Assembly (NCBI RefSeq): GCF_029543125.1
Contig: NZ_JARQWW010000005.1
Location: forward strand, 62,001-126,000
Direction: 5' to 3'
Source of the DNA: Caulobacter segnis
GTDB taxonomy: Bacteria > Pseudomonadota > Alphaproteobacteria > Caulobacterales > Caulobacteraceae
Length of the DNA: 64,000 nt
Part shown: piece by piece, positions 41,597 to 50,637 of the stretch
Position numbering within the stretch: position 1 is the stretch's first letter
Layout: every line of letters starts with the position of its first letter
Notes under the pieces: generated by a model
What the model saw: only the letters and a program-made list of their open reading frames with translations
Told to the model about the DNA's origin: nothing
The model's database searches: none
Made by a program: the position numbers and the translations under genes

Positions 41597-42763
41597 ATGA
41601 CTGAACTGGCCGAATTCGGGGAATGCACCCGCACGCTTCACGCCGGGGCCACCTCAGCCAAGCTTCTCAAGACCCCTGGCCCGGTCGTGCAAAGGGGCTC
41701 GACGGTCCTGATGCCCACCGCCGAAGCGCTCTATGACGCCACCCAGACCACCTACGGACGCGGCGGGCTGGCCACCCACAAGGCGCTTTGCGAGACGCTC
41801 AGCGAGCTGGAGCACGCCGAGCGGACGTTCATCTATCCGTCGGGCCTTGCGGCCATCACCGGCGTCCTTCAGGCTCTGACCGGGGCCGGCGACCACATCC
41901 TGGTCAGCGACGCGGCCTATAATCCCACACGCCGTTTCTTGGACGGCACGCTCGCCCGTTTCGGCGTTCGCGCCACCTATTACGATCCGACCGCCACGGC
42001 CGAGGAGATCGCGGCGCTGATCGAGCCGGAGACCCGGCTGATCTACATGGAGTCCCCAGCCTCCCTGACCTTTGAGATGCAGGACATCCCGGCCATCGCC
42101 GCCATGGCGCGGGCGCGCAACCTCATCACCGTGGTCGACAACACCTGGGCGGCCGGCGTCCTCTTCAAGCCGCTCGACCACGGGGTGGATGTCTCCATCC
42201 AAGCCCTCACCAAGTACGTCTGCGGCCACTCCGATGTCTTCATGGGCTCCGCGGCGGCCAGCGGCCGCGTCGTCGAGCGCCTGGCGCGCTCCAGCTACGA
42301 AATCGGCTGGGCCGTGTCGCCGGACGACGCCTATCTGGCCTTGCGGGGTCTTCGCACCTTGCATTCGCGCCTGACCCACCACGGGGCTTCGGCCTTGAAG
42401 GTGGCGCAATGGCTGCAAGATCAGCCGGAAGTGGCGAGCGTGCTTTGCCCCGCCCTGCCCAGCTTCGCCGGCCACGACCTGTGGCGTCGCGACTTCACCG
42501 GCCTATGCGGACTTTTCGGGGCGATCTTGAAGCCTGTCGATCGGTCGCGGGTCGACGCCATGGTCGAGAGTCTTCAGCTCTTTGGATTGGGCTATTCGTG
42601 GGGCGGCTTCGAGAGCCTCGCCTTGCCGTGCGACCCGCAACTGGTCCCCCGTCTCGCCAGCGGCCGTCTCGACGGCCCTCTGCTTCGCCTGCACATCGGC
42701 CTGGAAGGCGCCGATGACCTTATTGCGGATCTTCGCCGCGGCTTGGATAGCCTGACAGCGTAG
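41597..42763 (+). CDS. metC: Cystathionine beta-lyase
   Basis: 388 residues of the Cys/Met metabolism fold-type I family. YGRGGLATHKALCETLSELE, the YPSGLAAITGVLQAL PLP-phosphate loop, Asp in VVDNTWAAGVLFKPL, and PLP-Lys206 in QALTKYVCGHSD are seen; the YSWGGFESL motif is typical of MetC. It cleaves cystathionine to homocysteine, pyruvate and ammonia, and many members also beta-eliminate cysteine or S-alkyl-cysteines. It lies behind the FecI-like sigma gene, which is uncommon for a biosynthetic enzyme and favours a catabolic lyase role here. Confidence 0.92.
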   Translation: MTELAEFGECTRTLHAGATSAKLLKTPGPVVQRGSTVLMPTAEALYDATQTTYGRGGLATHKALCETLSELEHAERTFIYPSGLAAITGVLQALTGAGDHILVSDAAYNPTRRFLDGTLARFGVRATYYDPTATAEEIAALIEPETRLIYMESPASLTFEMQDIPAIAAMARARNLITVVDNTWAAGVLFKPLDHGVDVSIQALTKYVCGHSDVFMGSAAASGRVVERLARSSYEIGWAVSPDDAYLALRGLRTLHSRLTHHGASALKVAQWLQDQPEVASVLCPALPSFAGHDLWRRDFTGLCGLFGAILKPVDRSRVDAMVESLQLFGLGYSWGGFESLALPCDPQLVPRLASGRLDGPLLRLHIGLEGADDLIADLRRGLDSLTA

Positions 42764-42971
42764 ACTGTGTCTCGTCGAGCGCGGCTAAGGCCGCGCCGGC
42801 GAGATCCCACAGCATGGTGGCCTCTTTCCACGCCGCTTGGTTCTGCGGCGCCTCGGCGCGCCAGGCGCGCAGGCCGGCGACCACCTCGGGGCTTGGATCG
42901 TCGTTGACCCGCACGAGCCAACGCAGGGCGGCCTCCAGGCCGCGTTTGTCGGCGTCCGTTTCCCCATTCAT
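42720..42971 (-). CDS. Stand-alone DUF4880 domain protein (FecR N-terminal domain only)
   Basis: 83 residues from ATG 42971, with GAGGAGG upstream. EAALRWLVRVNDDPSPEVVAGLRAWRAEAPQNQAAWKEATMLWDLAG is the DUF4880 domain, normally the first ~80 residues of FecR anti-sigma proteins that bind the FecI sigma. The membrane helix and periplasmic part are missing. It is the last gene of the aap transporter operon (38 bp after aapP) and overlaps the convergent metC end. It may be a soluble modulator of the nearby FecI-like sigma factor, tying it to amino-acid uptake. Confidence 0.75.
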   Translation of the reverse strand: MNGETDADKRGLEAALRWLVRVNDDPSPEVVAGLRAWRAEAPQNQAAWKEATMLWDLAGAALAALDETQSTLSGYPSRGEDPQ

Positions 42972-43009
42972 CACCGGGCGGCCTCCTCGCCGCACATGTT
43001 GCGTGCGCA

Positions 43010-43753
43010 CTAGCGAACCCTTCGCACGAAATCGCGGGCGCGCGTTTGACGTGGCGCATCGAAGAAGGCCGCCGGCGGCGCGATTTCGACGATTTCGCCG
43101 GCGTCCATGAACACCACCCGGTCGGCCACCTCGCGAGCGAACCCCATTTCATGGGTGACCACCACCATGGTCATGCCGCTGGCGGCCAGCGCGGTCATCA
43201 CATCCAGCACCTCGCCGACCATTTCCGGATCGAGGGCCGAGGTCGGCTCGTCGAAAAGCATGACCTTGGGCTGCATGGCCAAGGCGCGTGCGATGGCGGC
43301 GCGCTGCTGCTGACCGCCCGAAAGCTGGGCCGGGTATTTGTGGGCCTGGTCGCTGATGCGCACCTTCGCCAACAGCGCCATGGCCTCTTCCCGGACGACG
43401 TTGGGATCGCGCTTGGCCACCTGCACCGGCGCCAGGACGCAGTTTTCCAAAATGGTCAGGTGCGGAAAGAGATTGAAGCCCTGGAACACCATGCCGGTGA
43501 GGCGTCGCGACTGCTCAACGGCCTTGGCGCCAGCCAGGCGGCCGACGCCGGCGATGTCCAGCTCGCCCTCCTCATAGGCCTCCAGCCCATTGATGCAGCG
43601 GATGAGCGTGGACTTGCCCGAGCCGGAAGGCCCCAGCACCACCACGCGTTCTCCTGCGGCGACATCAAGATCGACGCCCCGCAGCACGTGATGATCGCCG
43701 TACCATTTGTTCAGGCCGCGGATGGCGACCATTGCGCAATCGGCGTTGCTCAT
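43010..43753 (-). CDS. aapP: Amino-acid ABC transporter ATP-binding protein
   Basis: 247 residues. Walker [10 protein letters not shown] near 41-49, Q-loop [11 protein letters not shown], signature LSGGQQQR, Walker [15 protein letters not shown] and the H-loop THEMGFA are all intact. It belongs to the polar amino-acid (PAAT) family and is coupled to aapM by a 4-bp overlap. It energises uptake of general L-amino acids, possibly cystine or Glu/Asp. There is no sign of degeneration. Confidence 0.94.
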   Translation of the reverse strand: MSNADCAMVAIRGLNKWYGDHHVLRGVDLDVAAGERVVVLGPSGSGKSTLIRCINGLEAYEEGELDIAGVGRLAGAKAVEQSRRLTGMVFQGFNLFPHLTILENCVLAPVQVAKRDPNVVREEAMALLAKVRISDQAHKYPAQLSGGQQQRAAIARALAMQPKVMLFDEPTSALDPEMVGEVLDVMTALAASGMTMVVVTHEMGFAREVADRVVFMDAGEIVEIAPPAAFFDAPRQTRARDFVRRVR

Positions 43754-44817
43754 GCGGATTTCCCAGGGATGGAGAGGCGACGCTCCAGGCTGGCCGACCA
43801 GCGCGACAGCCCAAAGCAGAACACCCAGAACACGGCCGCGACAAAGACATAGGCCTCCGTCTCAAGGCCCTGCCAGGCGAAATCGGTGACGGCGTTGCGC
43901 AGCACGCCGGTGATGTCGAGCACCCCGATCACATAGATGAGCGTGGTGTCCTTGAAGAGGCCGATGAAGCTGTTGACCAGGGCGGGCGTGGCGATCCTCA
44001 AGGCCTGAGGCAGCACCACGAAGACAAGCGTGCGCCACCGGTCCAGGCCCAGGGCGCGCGCGGCTTCGACCTGGCCGGCCGGCACGCCCGCCAGCCCGCC
44101 GCGCACCGCCTCGGCCATGTAGGCCGCCTCGAACAGGATGATGACGATCATGGCGCGCGTCAGCTTGTCGAGGGTCATGCCGGCCGGGGTGAAGAGGGGC
44201 GCCACCACCGCCGCGGCGAACAGCAGCACGATCAGCGGCGAGCCCCGGATCACCTCGATGAACGCGACGCACAAGCCCTTGACCACGGGCAGGCGCGAGG
44301 TTCGTCCAAGCGCCAGCGCGATGCCCAGCGGAAGCGCGAAGATCGAGGCGCCCAGCCCGATGAAGAGATTGAGGAAGAAGCCGCCCCAGTAGTCAGTGGG
44401 CGCGCGCGGCAGGACGCCCGCGCCTTCCATGACGCCATAGGCGAGCAGCACGGCCGCCGGCGCCGTGGCCAGGGCCAGGCCGCTGGTGCGCCGGCGCAGG
44501 AGCGGCGCGACGCCGGCCAAAAGGACCAGCGCGGCGGCTGCGACGCGCCATAGATGATCCTTGGGATAGAAGCCGGCCAGCACCTGGCGCCAGCGCGACG
44601 TGACGATGGCCCAGCAAGCGCCCCCCTCGGTGCAGGCGGCCTTCGTCTCGCCGGTCCAGGTGGCGTCGATGATCGCCCAGCGCATGAGTCCCGGCGCGAT
44701 CCAGGCCGCCATGATCAGGACCGCCAAGGCGGCGGCGGCGTCGAGGGGACGTCGGCGCAGAGCGTCGATCATGCGCTGCGCCAGCGGTTGGCGCGGACGT
44801 GGACGCGGTGGGCTCAT
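43750..44817 (-). CDS. aapM: Amino-acid ABC transporter permease
   Basis: 355 residues from ATG 44817, which overlaps the aapQ stop (ATGA); an ATG at 44829 is possible. Membrane segments and the EAARALGL...[14 protein letters not shown] coupling loop of PAAT permeases are present, with the large extra loop typical of AapM. It forms the channel with AapQ. Confidence 0.92.
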   Translation of the reverse strand: MSPPRPRPRQPLAQRMIDALRRRPLDAAAALAVLIMAAWIAPGLMRWAIIDATWTGETKAACTEGGACWAIVTSRWRQVLAGFYPKDHLWRVAAAALVLLAGVAPLLRRRTSGLALATAPAAVLLAYGVMEGAGVLPRAPTDYWGGFFLNLFIGLGASIFALPLGIALALGRTSRLPVVKGLCVAFIEVIRGSPLIVLLFAAAVVAPLFTPAGMTLDKLTRAMIVIILFEAAYMAEAVRGGLAGVPAGQVEAARALGLDRWRTLVFVVLPQALRIATPALVNSFIGLFKDTTLIYVIGVLDITGVLRNAVTDFAWQGLETEAYVFVAAVFWVFCFGLSRWSASLERRLSIPGKSA

Positions 44818-45953
44818 CGGACGCTCCATCGCTGCTGACGGCGGCTCCAGCTGTTGACCGCCCAGCTGAGGGTCAGGCTGACGGCCACAAAGAAGACGAG
44901 CACCAGGCCAAGTGTCTCGATCGCCTGTCCGGTCTGGTTGAGGGATGTCCCGCCAAAGACGGCGACGAGGTCGGGATAGCCCACGACCACCGCCAAGGAG
45001 GAGTTCTTCAGAAGGTTTAGGTACTGGCTGACCATGGGCGGCGCCATGACGCGAAGCGCCTGAGGCAGTGTGACCAGCCGCACTGTCTGCAGCGGGCTCA
45101 AGCCCAGGGCGGCCGCCGCTTCGCCCTGCCCTCGGTCGACGGACGCCAGGCCCCCGCGGACGATCTCGGCGATGTAGCCGCCGGTATAGAAGGTCAGGGC
45201 CGCCAGCAGGCTGAGCAGCGGCGGCGACACCTCCAGCCCGCCCTCGAACCCAAAGCCGGTTCGATGCGGCAGGCTGACGCCGCGGATCGCCAGGCCCAGG
45301 ATGGCCAGGCCAAGCACGACGGCGCCCTTAAGGACGAACCGGCGATGCCTGGTCGCCCCGCGCGCCGTCAAAGCCCACAGGACCAGGGCGCTGCCGACGC
45401 CAAGCGCGCCGAGGATGAAAAACAGCACCCAAGCCGGAGCGGCGGTCGTCAGGGACGGCAGGTGGAGGCCGCGGTTGGTGAGGAAGATCGCATCGCCCAA
45501 GGCCAGGGCGGCCCTAGGCGGCGGGGCTGCGGTGATCAGGGCGTACCAGACCAGAAGCTGGATCGGCAGGGGCGTGTTGCGCGCCACCTCCACATAGACG
45601 CTCGCCGCCCCCCGGGCGACCAGGGAGCGGGCGCGTCTTGCGACGCCGGCGACGACGCCGATCACGGTGGCCAGGACGATGCCGGCGGCGGCCACGGACA
45701 GCGTGTTGAGCGCGCCGACCAGGAAGACCCGGGCATGGCTGTCGACGGGGTCGTAGGCGATCCAGGACTGGGCGATCTGGAAGCCGGCCGGCCGCTCGAG
45801 GAACTCAAATCCTGAAGCCATGCCGCGAGCCCGCAGATTGGCCAGGGCGGTGGCGGCGAGCGCCCAGATGACCAGGACCGCTGCGGCCAGCATGACCGCC
45901 TGGATGATCAGCTCGCCTTTGGTGAAGCTTGCGCGCTTAGAAGGCCGGCGCAT
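44814..45953 (-). CDS. aapQ: Amino-acid ABC transporter permease
   Basis: 379 residues with about eight membrane segments and the GEAAAALGLSPLQTVRLVTLPQALRVMAPPM coupling loop. RNTPLPIQLLVWY is the conserved motif before it. The gene starts 3 bp after aapJ ends and overlaps aapM. It forms the heterodimeric channel of the Aap system. Confidence 0.93.
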   Translation of the reverse strand: MRRPSKRASFTKGELIIQAVMLAAAVLVIWALAATALANLRARGMASGFEFLERPAGFQIAQSWIAYDPVDSHARVFLVGALNTLSVAAAGIVLATVIGVVAGVARRARSLVARGAASVYVEVARNTPLPIQLLVWYALITAAPPPRAALALGDAIFLTNRGLHLPSLTTAAPAWVLFFILGALGVGSALVLWALTARGATRHRRFVLKGAVVLGLAILGLAIRGVSLPHRTGFGFEGGLEVSPPLLSLLAALTFYTGGYIAEIVRGGLASVDRGQGEAAAALGLSPLQTVRLVTLPQALRVMAPPMVSQYLNLLKNSSLAVVVGYPDLVAVFGGTSLNQTGQAIETLGLVLVFFVAVSLTLSWAVNSWSRRQQRWSVR

Positions 45954-45956
45954 CGC

Positions 45957-47072
45957 TCACCTCATGGGGGCGGCGAAGAGCAAGCCGCTCGGCGCGCCGT
46001 TCCAAGGGGCGTTGAGGCCCCGGGCGAGCTTCAAGGGGGTCTGGGCGCCGAGGTTGCGCTCGAAGATCTCCCCGTAGTTGCCGCTCGTGGCGATCACCTT
46101 GACCGCCCAATCGTCCTGCAGGCCGATCATACGGCCAAGACCGCCCTCGGCGCCGAGCAGGCGCCGCACCTCAGGGCTCTGGCTTTGGCGTTGCGCCTGG
46201 AGGTTCTGAGACGTGATCCCAAGCTCTTCGGCCAAAATCGTGGCGTTGAGCGTCCAGCGGACCACGTCGGTCCATTGGTCGTCGCCGTGGCGCACCACCG
46301 GCCCCAGTGGCTCCTTGGAGATGATCTCGGGCAGCAGGACATGATCGTCGGGGCGCTTCATCGCCACCCGCGCGGCGGCCAGGTTGGACATGTCGGCGGT
46401 GAGGGCGTCGCACTGCTCGCGATCATAGGCCGAGCGCGCCTTGTCCTCGGTGTCGAAGACCACCGGCTGGTAGCGAAGCCCGTGAGCCCTGAACCAATCG
46501 GTCAGGTTCAGCTCGTTGGTGGAGCCGGTCTGGATGCAGATGCGCGCCCCGTCCAGGTCCTTGGCTGAGCGCACGCCGCTGGCCCGCGGCGCCATGAAGC
46601 CCTGGCCGTCGTAATAGTTCACGCCGGCCAGGTTCAGCGTGGCGTCGCGCGAGAAGGTCCCGGAGGTGTTGCGCCACAGGACATCGACCTCTCCCGACTG
46701 AAGCGCGCTGAACCGGTCGGTCGACGAGGTCGGAATGAACCGGACGGCGTTGCCGTCGCCTAGAACCGCCGCAGCGGTGGCGCGGCAAAAGTCCACGTCG
46801 AAGCCGCGCCACCGGCCATTATTGTCAGCATAGGCGAAGCCCAGCAGACCTTGGTGGACGCCGCAGAGCAGATAGCCTCTGGCCTTGACCGCGCGCAGGG
46901 TCTGGCCCGCGGCGGGCGCCTGCCCCGGCTGCGCCGTCGGCGCGCCCTCGACGCCGGCCGCTAGAGGCGGCGGCTCGTCCACGGCGCTGCCCGGATCGCC
47001 GCAAGCCTGCAGCCCCATCGATACGGCCGCGATGGCGGCGGCGAGCGGAGACCAAAGGCGTCGAGCCCTCAC
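45957..47072 (-). CDS. aapJ: Amino-acid ABC transporter substrate-binding protein
   Basis: 371 residues from GTG 47072 (GAGG upstream), which gives a lipoprotein signal with lipobox LQAC; a longer GTG frame to 47126 is less likely. AapJ hallmarks are LLCGVHQGLLGFAYADNNGRWRGFDVDFCRA, RNTSGTFSRD, ICIQTGSTNELNL and LLPEIISKEPLGP. It captures broad-range L-amino acids in the periplasm. Lipidation is unusual for AapJ and would tether it. It is the first gene of aapJQMP-DUF4880. Confidence 0.92.
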   Translation of the reverse strand: MRARRLWSPLAAAIAAVSMGLQACGDPGSAVDEPPPLAAGVEGAPTAQPGQAPAAGQTLRAVKARGYLLCGVHQGLLGFAYADNNGRWRGFDVDFCRATAAAVLGDGNAVRFIPTSSTDRFSALQSGEVDVLWRNTSGTFSRDATLNLAGVNYYDGQGFMAPRASGVRSAKDLDGARICIQTGSTNELNLTDWFRAHGLRYQPVVFDTEDKARSAYDREQCDALTADMSNLAAARVAMKRPDDHVLLPEIISKEPLGPVVRHGDDQWTDVVRWTLNATILAEELGITSQNLQAQRQSQSPEVRRLLGAEGGLGRMIGLQDDWAVKVIATSGNYGEIFERNLGAQTPLKLARGLNAPWNGAPSGLLFAAPMR

Positions 47073-47355
47073 TGGGCGGCCTCTTTTAAGCAGCGGTCGT
47101 CGCGGCGGGCTTGGCCGCTGGTCCACAACGCCCTGGCAGCCTGGGTCGTGCCGGCGTGCGAGAACCGTGGGGCGCTTTGAGTTTGGTGCATGCGAGTGCG
47201 GTTCCCGACGTCTTCTGTACGAGGCTTAGACGGACCGCGGCCAGAAACCCGCACCTTCGTCGAAGGGGGTTTTCGGCAGACCGTCGCCCATCGCCGCTGC
47301 GGCCCGCCCGCACAGGGCGTCGCGGTGCGTGATCTGCAGATCGGCTCAAAAGCAA

Positions 47356-47383
47356 GGGCGGCGAGAGTCTCCTCTCGCCGCCC
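47356..47383. terminator. Hairpin downstream of TonB receptor (3)
   Basis: GGGCGGCGAGAG (47356-47367) and CTCTCGCCGCCC (47372-47383), a perfect 12-bp stem with a TCTC loop. Confidence 0.7.
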
Positions 47384-47406
47384 CGCCGTCGTTGAATATC
47401 TGCAGG

Positions 47407-47438
47407 CGTCGGGCCGCGACCAAGGCCGCGGCCCGACG
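47407..47438. terminator. Hairpin at TonB receptor (3) stop
   Basis: CGTCGGGCCGCG (47407-47418) and CGCGGCCCGACG (47427-47438), a perfect 12-bp stem with an 8-base loop, three bases past the receptor stop. Tandem with the next hairpin. Confidence 0.65.
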
Positions 47439-47441
47439 ACC

Positions 47442-50400
47442 TCAGAAGGTCTTGCGGATGCTCGCGTACCAATAGCGGCCATAGGGCTGGTAGAGCGCGC
47501 CCAGATAGCCCGCGTCCCCGGTCGCCAGAGGCGGATCCTTGTCGAAGACGTTGCGCACGCCCAGCCGCAGGCGGGTGTTGTTCTTCCACCCATCGCGGAA
47601 TTGGTAGTCGATGGTGGCGTTGTGGGTGACCTGGGAGGCCACCACCCACTGAACGCCTTGAGCATCGGTCAAACCGGCGCGAACGGCGTCGGTGTACTGG
47701 GTGAACCAGCCAAGTCCCAGGTCCTTGTAGGTCCAGTTCAACGAGGCTGAACCCTTCCACTCAGGACGACCGCCCTCGCCCACCAGGCTTCCGCCCTCGG
47801 TGATGGTGATGCCCGGATTGATCACGCCGGCCGCCCTGGCGTCGATCAAGGCCTGGATTTGGGCCGAAGGACGGCGGTAGAGCTGATGAAGGTAGGCGGC
47901 GTTGACGCTGAGGTTGAAGCGGCCGAAGCGCTCGGTCTGCTTGCGCCAGTTGAAGCTGAAGTCGGCCCCTGAAGCGAACTGAGGCTCCAGGTTCTGGTAC
48001 ATGTCGTCGGCGTAGATGACTTGGCCTGCAGGGGCCAGGCCGGTACCGGCGAAGAGCGCCACCTCCTCAGGGGTCGGCTCACGACGCACCACGGCCGGGT
48101 TGACCCGACCCTGGACCCGCTCCAGGTAGTCGACGATCAGCGCATTGCCTTCGCCGAACACGCCGACGATGCCTTTTTGCTGCACATCCCACCAGTCGGC
48201 GGTGATGGTGAAGTCGCCATACTGTTCGGGAATAAAGCGCGGCTGCAGCACCACGCCGACCGTCCAGCTCTCAGAAGTTTCAGCATCAAGATCGGGGTTG
48301 CCGGCCCGGCGGGCGGTCGTCACGGCGGCACGGCCGGAACAGGCGGCGAAGGAGCTGATGCGCCCGGCTCGCAGGTCGGCTTCGCAATAGACCCAGTCGG
48401 TGCGGCTGTTGCCGCGCGTCACGATCGAGGCGTTGATGGTCTCCAGGTTGGGGGCCCGGAAGCCCTGGGCCCAGGAGCCGCGGATGCGCAGCCCGTCGAC
48501 GATGTCCCAGGCCGCCGCCACGCGCGGCTTGGCCACGCTGCCGAAGTCGCTGTAGTGCTCATAGCGCCCCGCCACCTGCGCCTCGAGCGAACGGACGAAG
48601 GGGATGCTCATCTCCGGAGAGACGAGCGGGATGGCGAATTCCAGGAAGGCGGCCGCCACTTCGCGCTTACCCTTGGTGTCGGGCGACGGGCTGACGCCGA
48701 ACAGATCGGCGTCCTGCACTTCGCCGGTGACCACGTCGGTGAACTTGATCGTGCCGTCGACCCGGTCGTCCCGATCGTCGCTGGCGGTTTCGCGACGGTA
48801 CTCGACGCCGGTGGCGACCCCCACGTCGCCGCCCCAGATCTGGAACAGGTCCGGACGCGAGATCTTGAAGTCCCACAGGAACATGCTGGTTTCGCCGCGC
48901 CGGCTTGACTTGATGCGGATCGCGTCAATGGCCGCCTGGCTGCTGCGCGTCGTGTCCCCGATCATGGGGTTGGCCGGATCGCCGCCGTTAAAGGGGTTGT
49001 AGGCGTCCGGCGTCGCCAGCCCTAGCTGGCGTTGCAGCGCCGTCGAGCTGACCCCGTCCTGCACGTCGTTGACCGAAGCGGTGGAGTAGACGATGGCGCT
49101 GTCCCAGTTGAAGCCGAACTTCTTGCCGCGGGCCCCCACCAGGTAGCGCGCCTGGTCGTTGGTGACGTCCACGTTCGTCGGCCCCATGTCGACGAAGCGA
49201 TAGTCGAACAGCGTCACCGGCAGGCCGGCGGCGGGAACGTTCAGGTTCGCCAGACGGTTGGGCGAGCCGATCGGGCCGAAGGGGTTGTAGTAGTTGGTCG
49301 CCGGAATGGTGATCTTGGTCGAGCCGATGGTGAACGCCGGATCGGCCAGATTGTGGGTCACGGCGCGGTAGTAGCCCAGCTCCCCATAGAGCTCGACGTC
49401 CTCGGTGAGTTCGTAGCTGCCGGTCAAGAAGACGTTCACCCGCTCCAGCTGAGGGATCAGGTAGCTGTCATAGCTTTCCAGGCCCAGGCGCGTGTTGCGG
49501 TCGGCGCCGCCGGTGGCGGTCGCGCGTGTGCCGTCATCGATGCAGATGCCGTTGGCCAGCACCACCTGGCATCCGCCATTGGCGGTCGGCTGAATGTGGA
49601 ACTGCCCGCCGGCCGTGGTCAGGGCGGTGGCGCCCTGCCGCACCGTGCCGAACGACTGGGGCGTGCGAAGATTGGCCCAGGCGCTCAGGTTGTTTCCGCC
49701 GTCGAGGCCCGCAAGACCTTCCATCCGCGTGCCCACGAACAGCGGGCGCTTGTCGGAGCGCGACGAATAAGGCTGGTCGAACTGGCTCAGCTCGCTGCGG
49801 TCCACGTAGTTGACGAACACCGAGACGTTGCCGCGGCCGTCGTGGAAGTTCTTGCCGGCGAAGACGTTGAACTCGGTCTCGTTGAGGTTGGTCCCCTCGG
49901 CGCCGCCGTAGCGCGCCTCCACGGTGAGGCCGTCGAAGTCGCTTTGCAGGACGTTGTTGACCACGCCGGCGACAGCGTCAGAGCCGTAAAGGGCCGCGGC
50001 GCCGTCGCGCAGAATCTCCAGTCGCGCGAGGCCGGCCACGGGAATGGCGTTGCTGTTGTAGGTCACCGCCGGGGTGAGGTTCTCGGCCTGGCTGGTGGGG
50101 TGGGCCACAAGGCGGCGGCCATTGAGCAGCACCAAGGTGTTGCCGACGCCCAAATTGCGCAGGTTGATGGAGCCGACGTCGCCGCGCGCGAAGTTGCTGC
50201 TGGTGGCGCCGTTGGTCGGGTTGAAGCTCACATCCCCCATCTGCGGGATGGTTCGAAACAGGTCATCCCCCGACAAGGTGCCGGTGGTCCCGATCTGCTC
50301 GGCGCTGATCACCGTCACCGGAGAAGCGGCGGTGATCTTGGAGCCGACGATCTGGCTGCCGACGACCACGATCTCCTCGACGTCCGTCTGCGGGGCGTCC

Positions 50401-50486
50401 GAGGTCTGGGCGAGCGCGCCCGTGGACAAAAGTGCGGCTGCGCTTGCGCACAGGAGAAGGCGTGACCGCCCAGTGATCGCTTGCAT
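47442..50486 (-). CDS. TonB-dependent outer-membrane receptor (3)
   Basis: 1014 residues from ATG 50486 (MQAITGRSRLLLCASAAALLS), with a signal peptide ending ALAQ. Plug motifs VEEIVVVGSQIVGSK and LARLEILRDGAAALYGSDAVAGVVNNVL are followed by the barrel, ending SIRKTF. It is the close paralogue of receptor (1), with the same size and matching landmarks (SINLRNLGVGNTLVLLNGRR; YYNPFGPIG). No FecA-like N-terminal signalling domain is present, so it is not a direct partner of the nearby FecI-like sigma. It follows two amidohydrolase genes with a 151-bp spacer. Confidence 0.93.
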   Translation of the reverse strand: MQAITGRSRLLLCASAAALLSTGALAQTSDAPQTDVEEIVVVGSQIVGSKITAASPVTVISAEQIGTTGTLSGDDLFRTIPQMGDVSFNPTNGATSSNFARGDVGSINLRNLGVGNTLVLLNGRRLVAHPTSQAENLTPAVTYNSNAIPVAGLARLEILRDGAAALYGSDAVAGVVNNVLQSDFDGLTVEARYGGAEGTNLNETEFNVFAGKNFHDGRGNVSVFVNYVDRSELSQFDQPYSSRSDKRPLFVGTRMEGLAGLDGGNNLSAWANLRTPQSFGTVRQGATALTTAGGQFHIQPTANGGCQVVLANGICIDDGTRATATGGADRNTRLGLESYDSYLIPQLERVNVFLTGSYELTEDVELYGELGYYRAVTHNLADPAFTIGSTKITIPATNYYNPFGPIGSPNRLANLNVPAAGLPVTLFDYRFVDMGPTNVDVTNDQARYLVGARGKKFGFNWDSAIVYSTASVNDVQDGVSSTALQRQLGLATPDAYNPFNGGDPANPMIGDTTRSSQAAIDAIRIKSSRRGETSMFLWDFKISRPDLFQIWGGDVGVATGVEYRRETASDDRDDRVDGTIKFTDVVTGEVQDADLFGVSPSPDTKGKREVAAAFLEFAIPLVSPEMSIPFVRSLEAQVAGRYEHYSDFGSVAKPRVAAAWDIVDGLRIRGSWAQGFRAPNLETINASIVTRGNSRTDWVYCEADLRAGRISSFAACSGRAAVTTARRAGNPDLDAETSESWTVGVVLQPRFIPEQYGDFTITADWWDVQQKGIVGVFGEGNALIVDYLERVQGRVNPAVVRREPTPEEVALFAGTGLAPAGQVIYADDMYQNLEPQFASGADFSFNWRKQTERFGRFNLSVNAAYLHQLYRRPSAQIQALIDARAAGVINPGITITEGGSLVGEGGRPEWKGSASLNWTYKDLGLGWFTQYTDAVRAGLTDAQGVQWVVASQVTHNATIDYQFRDGWKNNTRLRLGVRNVFDKDPPLATGDAGYLGALYQPYGRYWYASIRKTF

Positions 50487-50637
50487 CGATGATCCCCATT
50501 TTTTTCGAGAGAGTAGAAAGCGTCGGCGGCCGAACCCCGGGCCTTTCGCCCTAGCCGCCTGCGGATGACTTGAAGCGATCGGTTTCCCCCAGATCACCTC
50601 GAGCTTGGTTCTCCTGTGGCCCTCCTGGCCTGTCTCC

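Larger units (their letters stand above)
47073..47441. other. Intergenic region with aap promoter and receptor terminators
   Basis: 369 bp between the TonB receptor stop and aapJ. Plus-strand open frames here are without coding support. The right end holds two strong hairpins; the left end should carry the aap promoter, but no clear -35/-10 or operator is seen. Confidence 0.45.

Noticed and set aside
47190..47750. A plus-strand open frame between the receptor and aapJ
   Set aside because: It overlaps two terminator hairpins and the receptor 3' end, with no motif or ribosome site.
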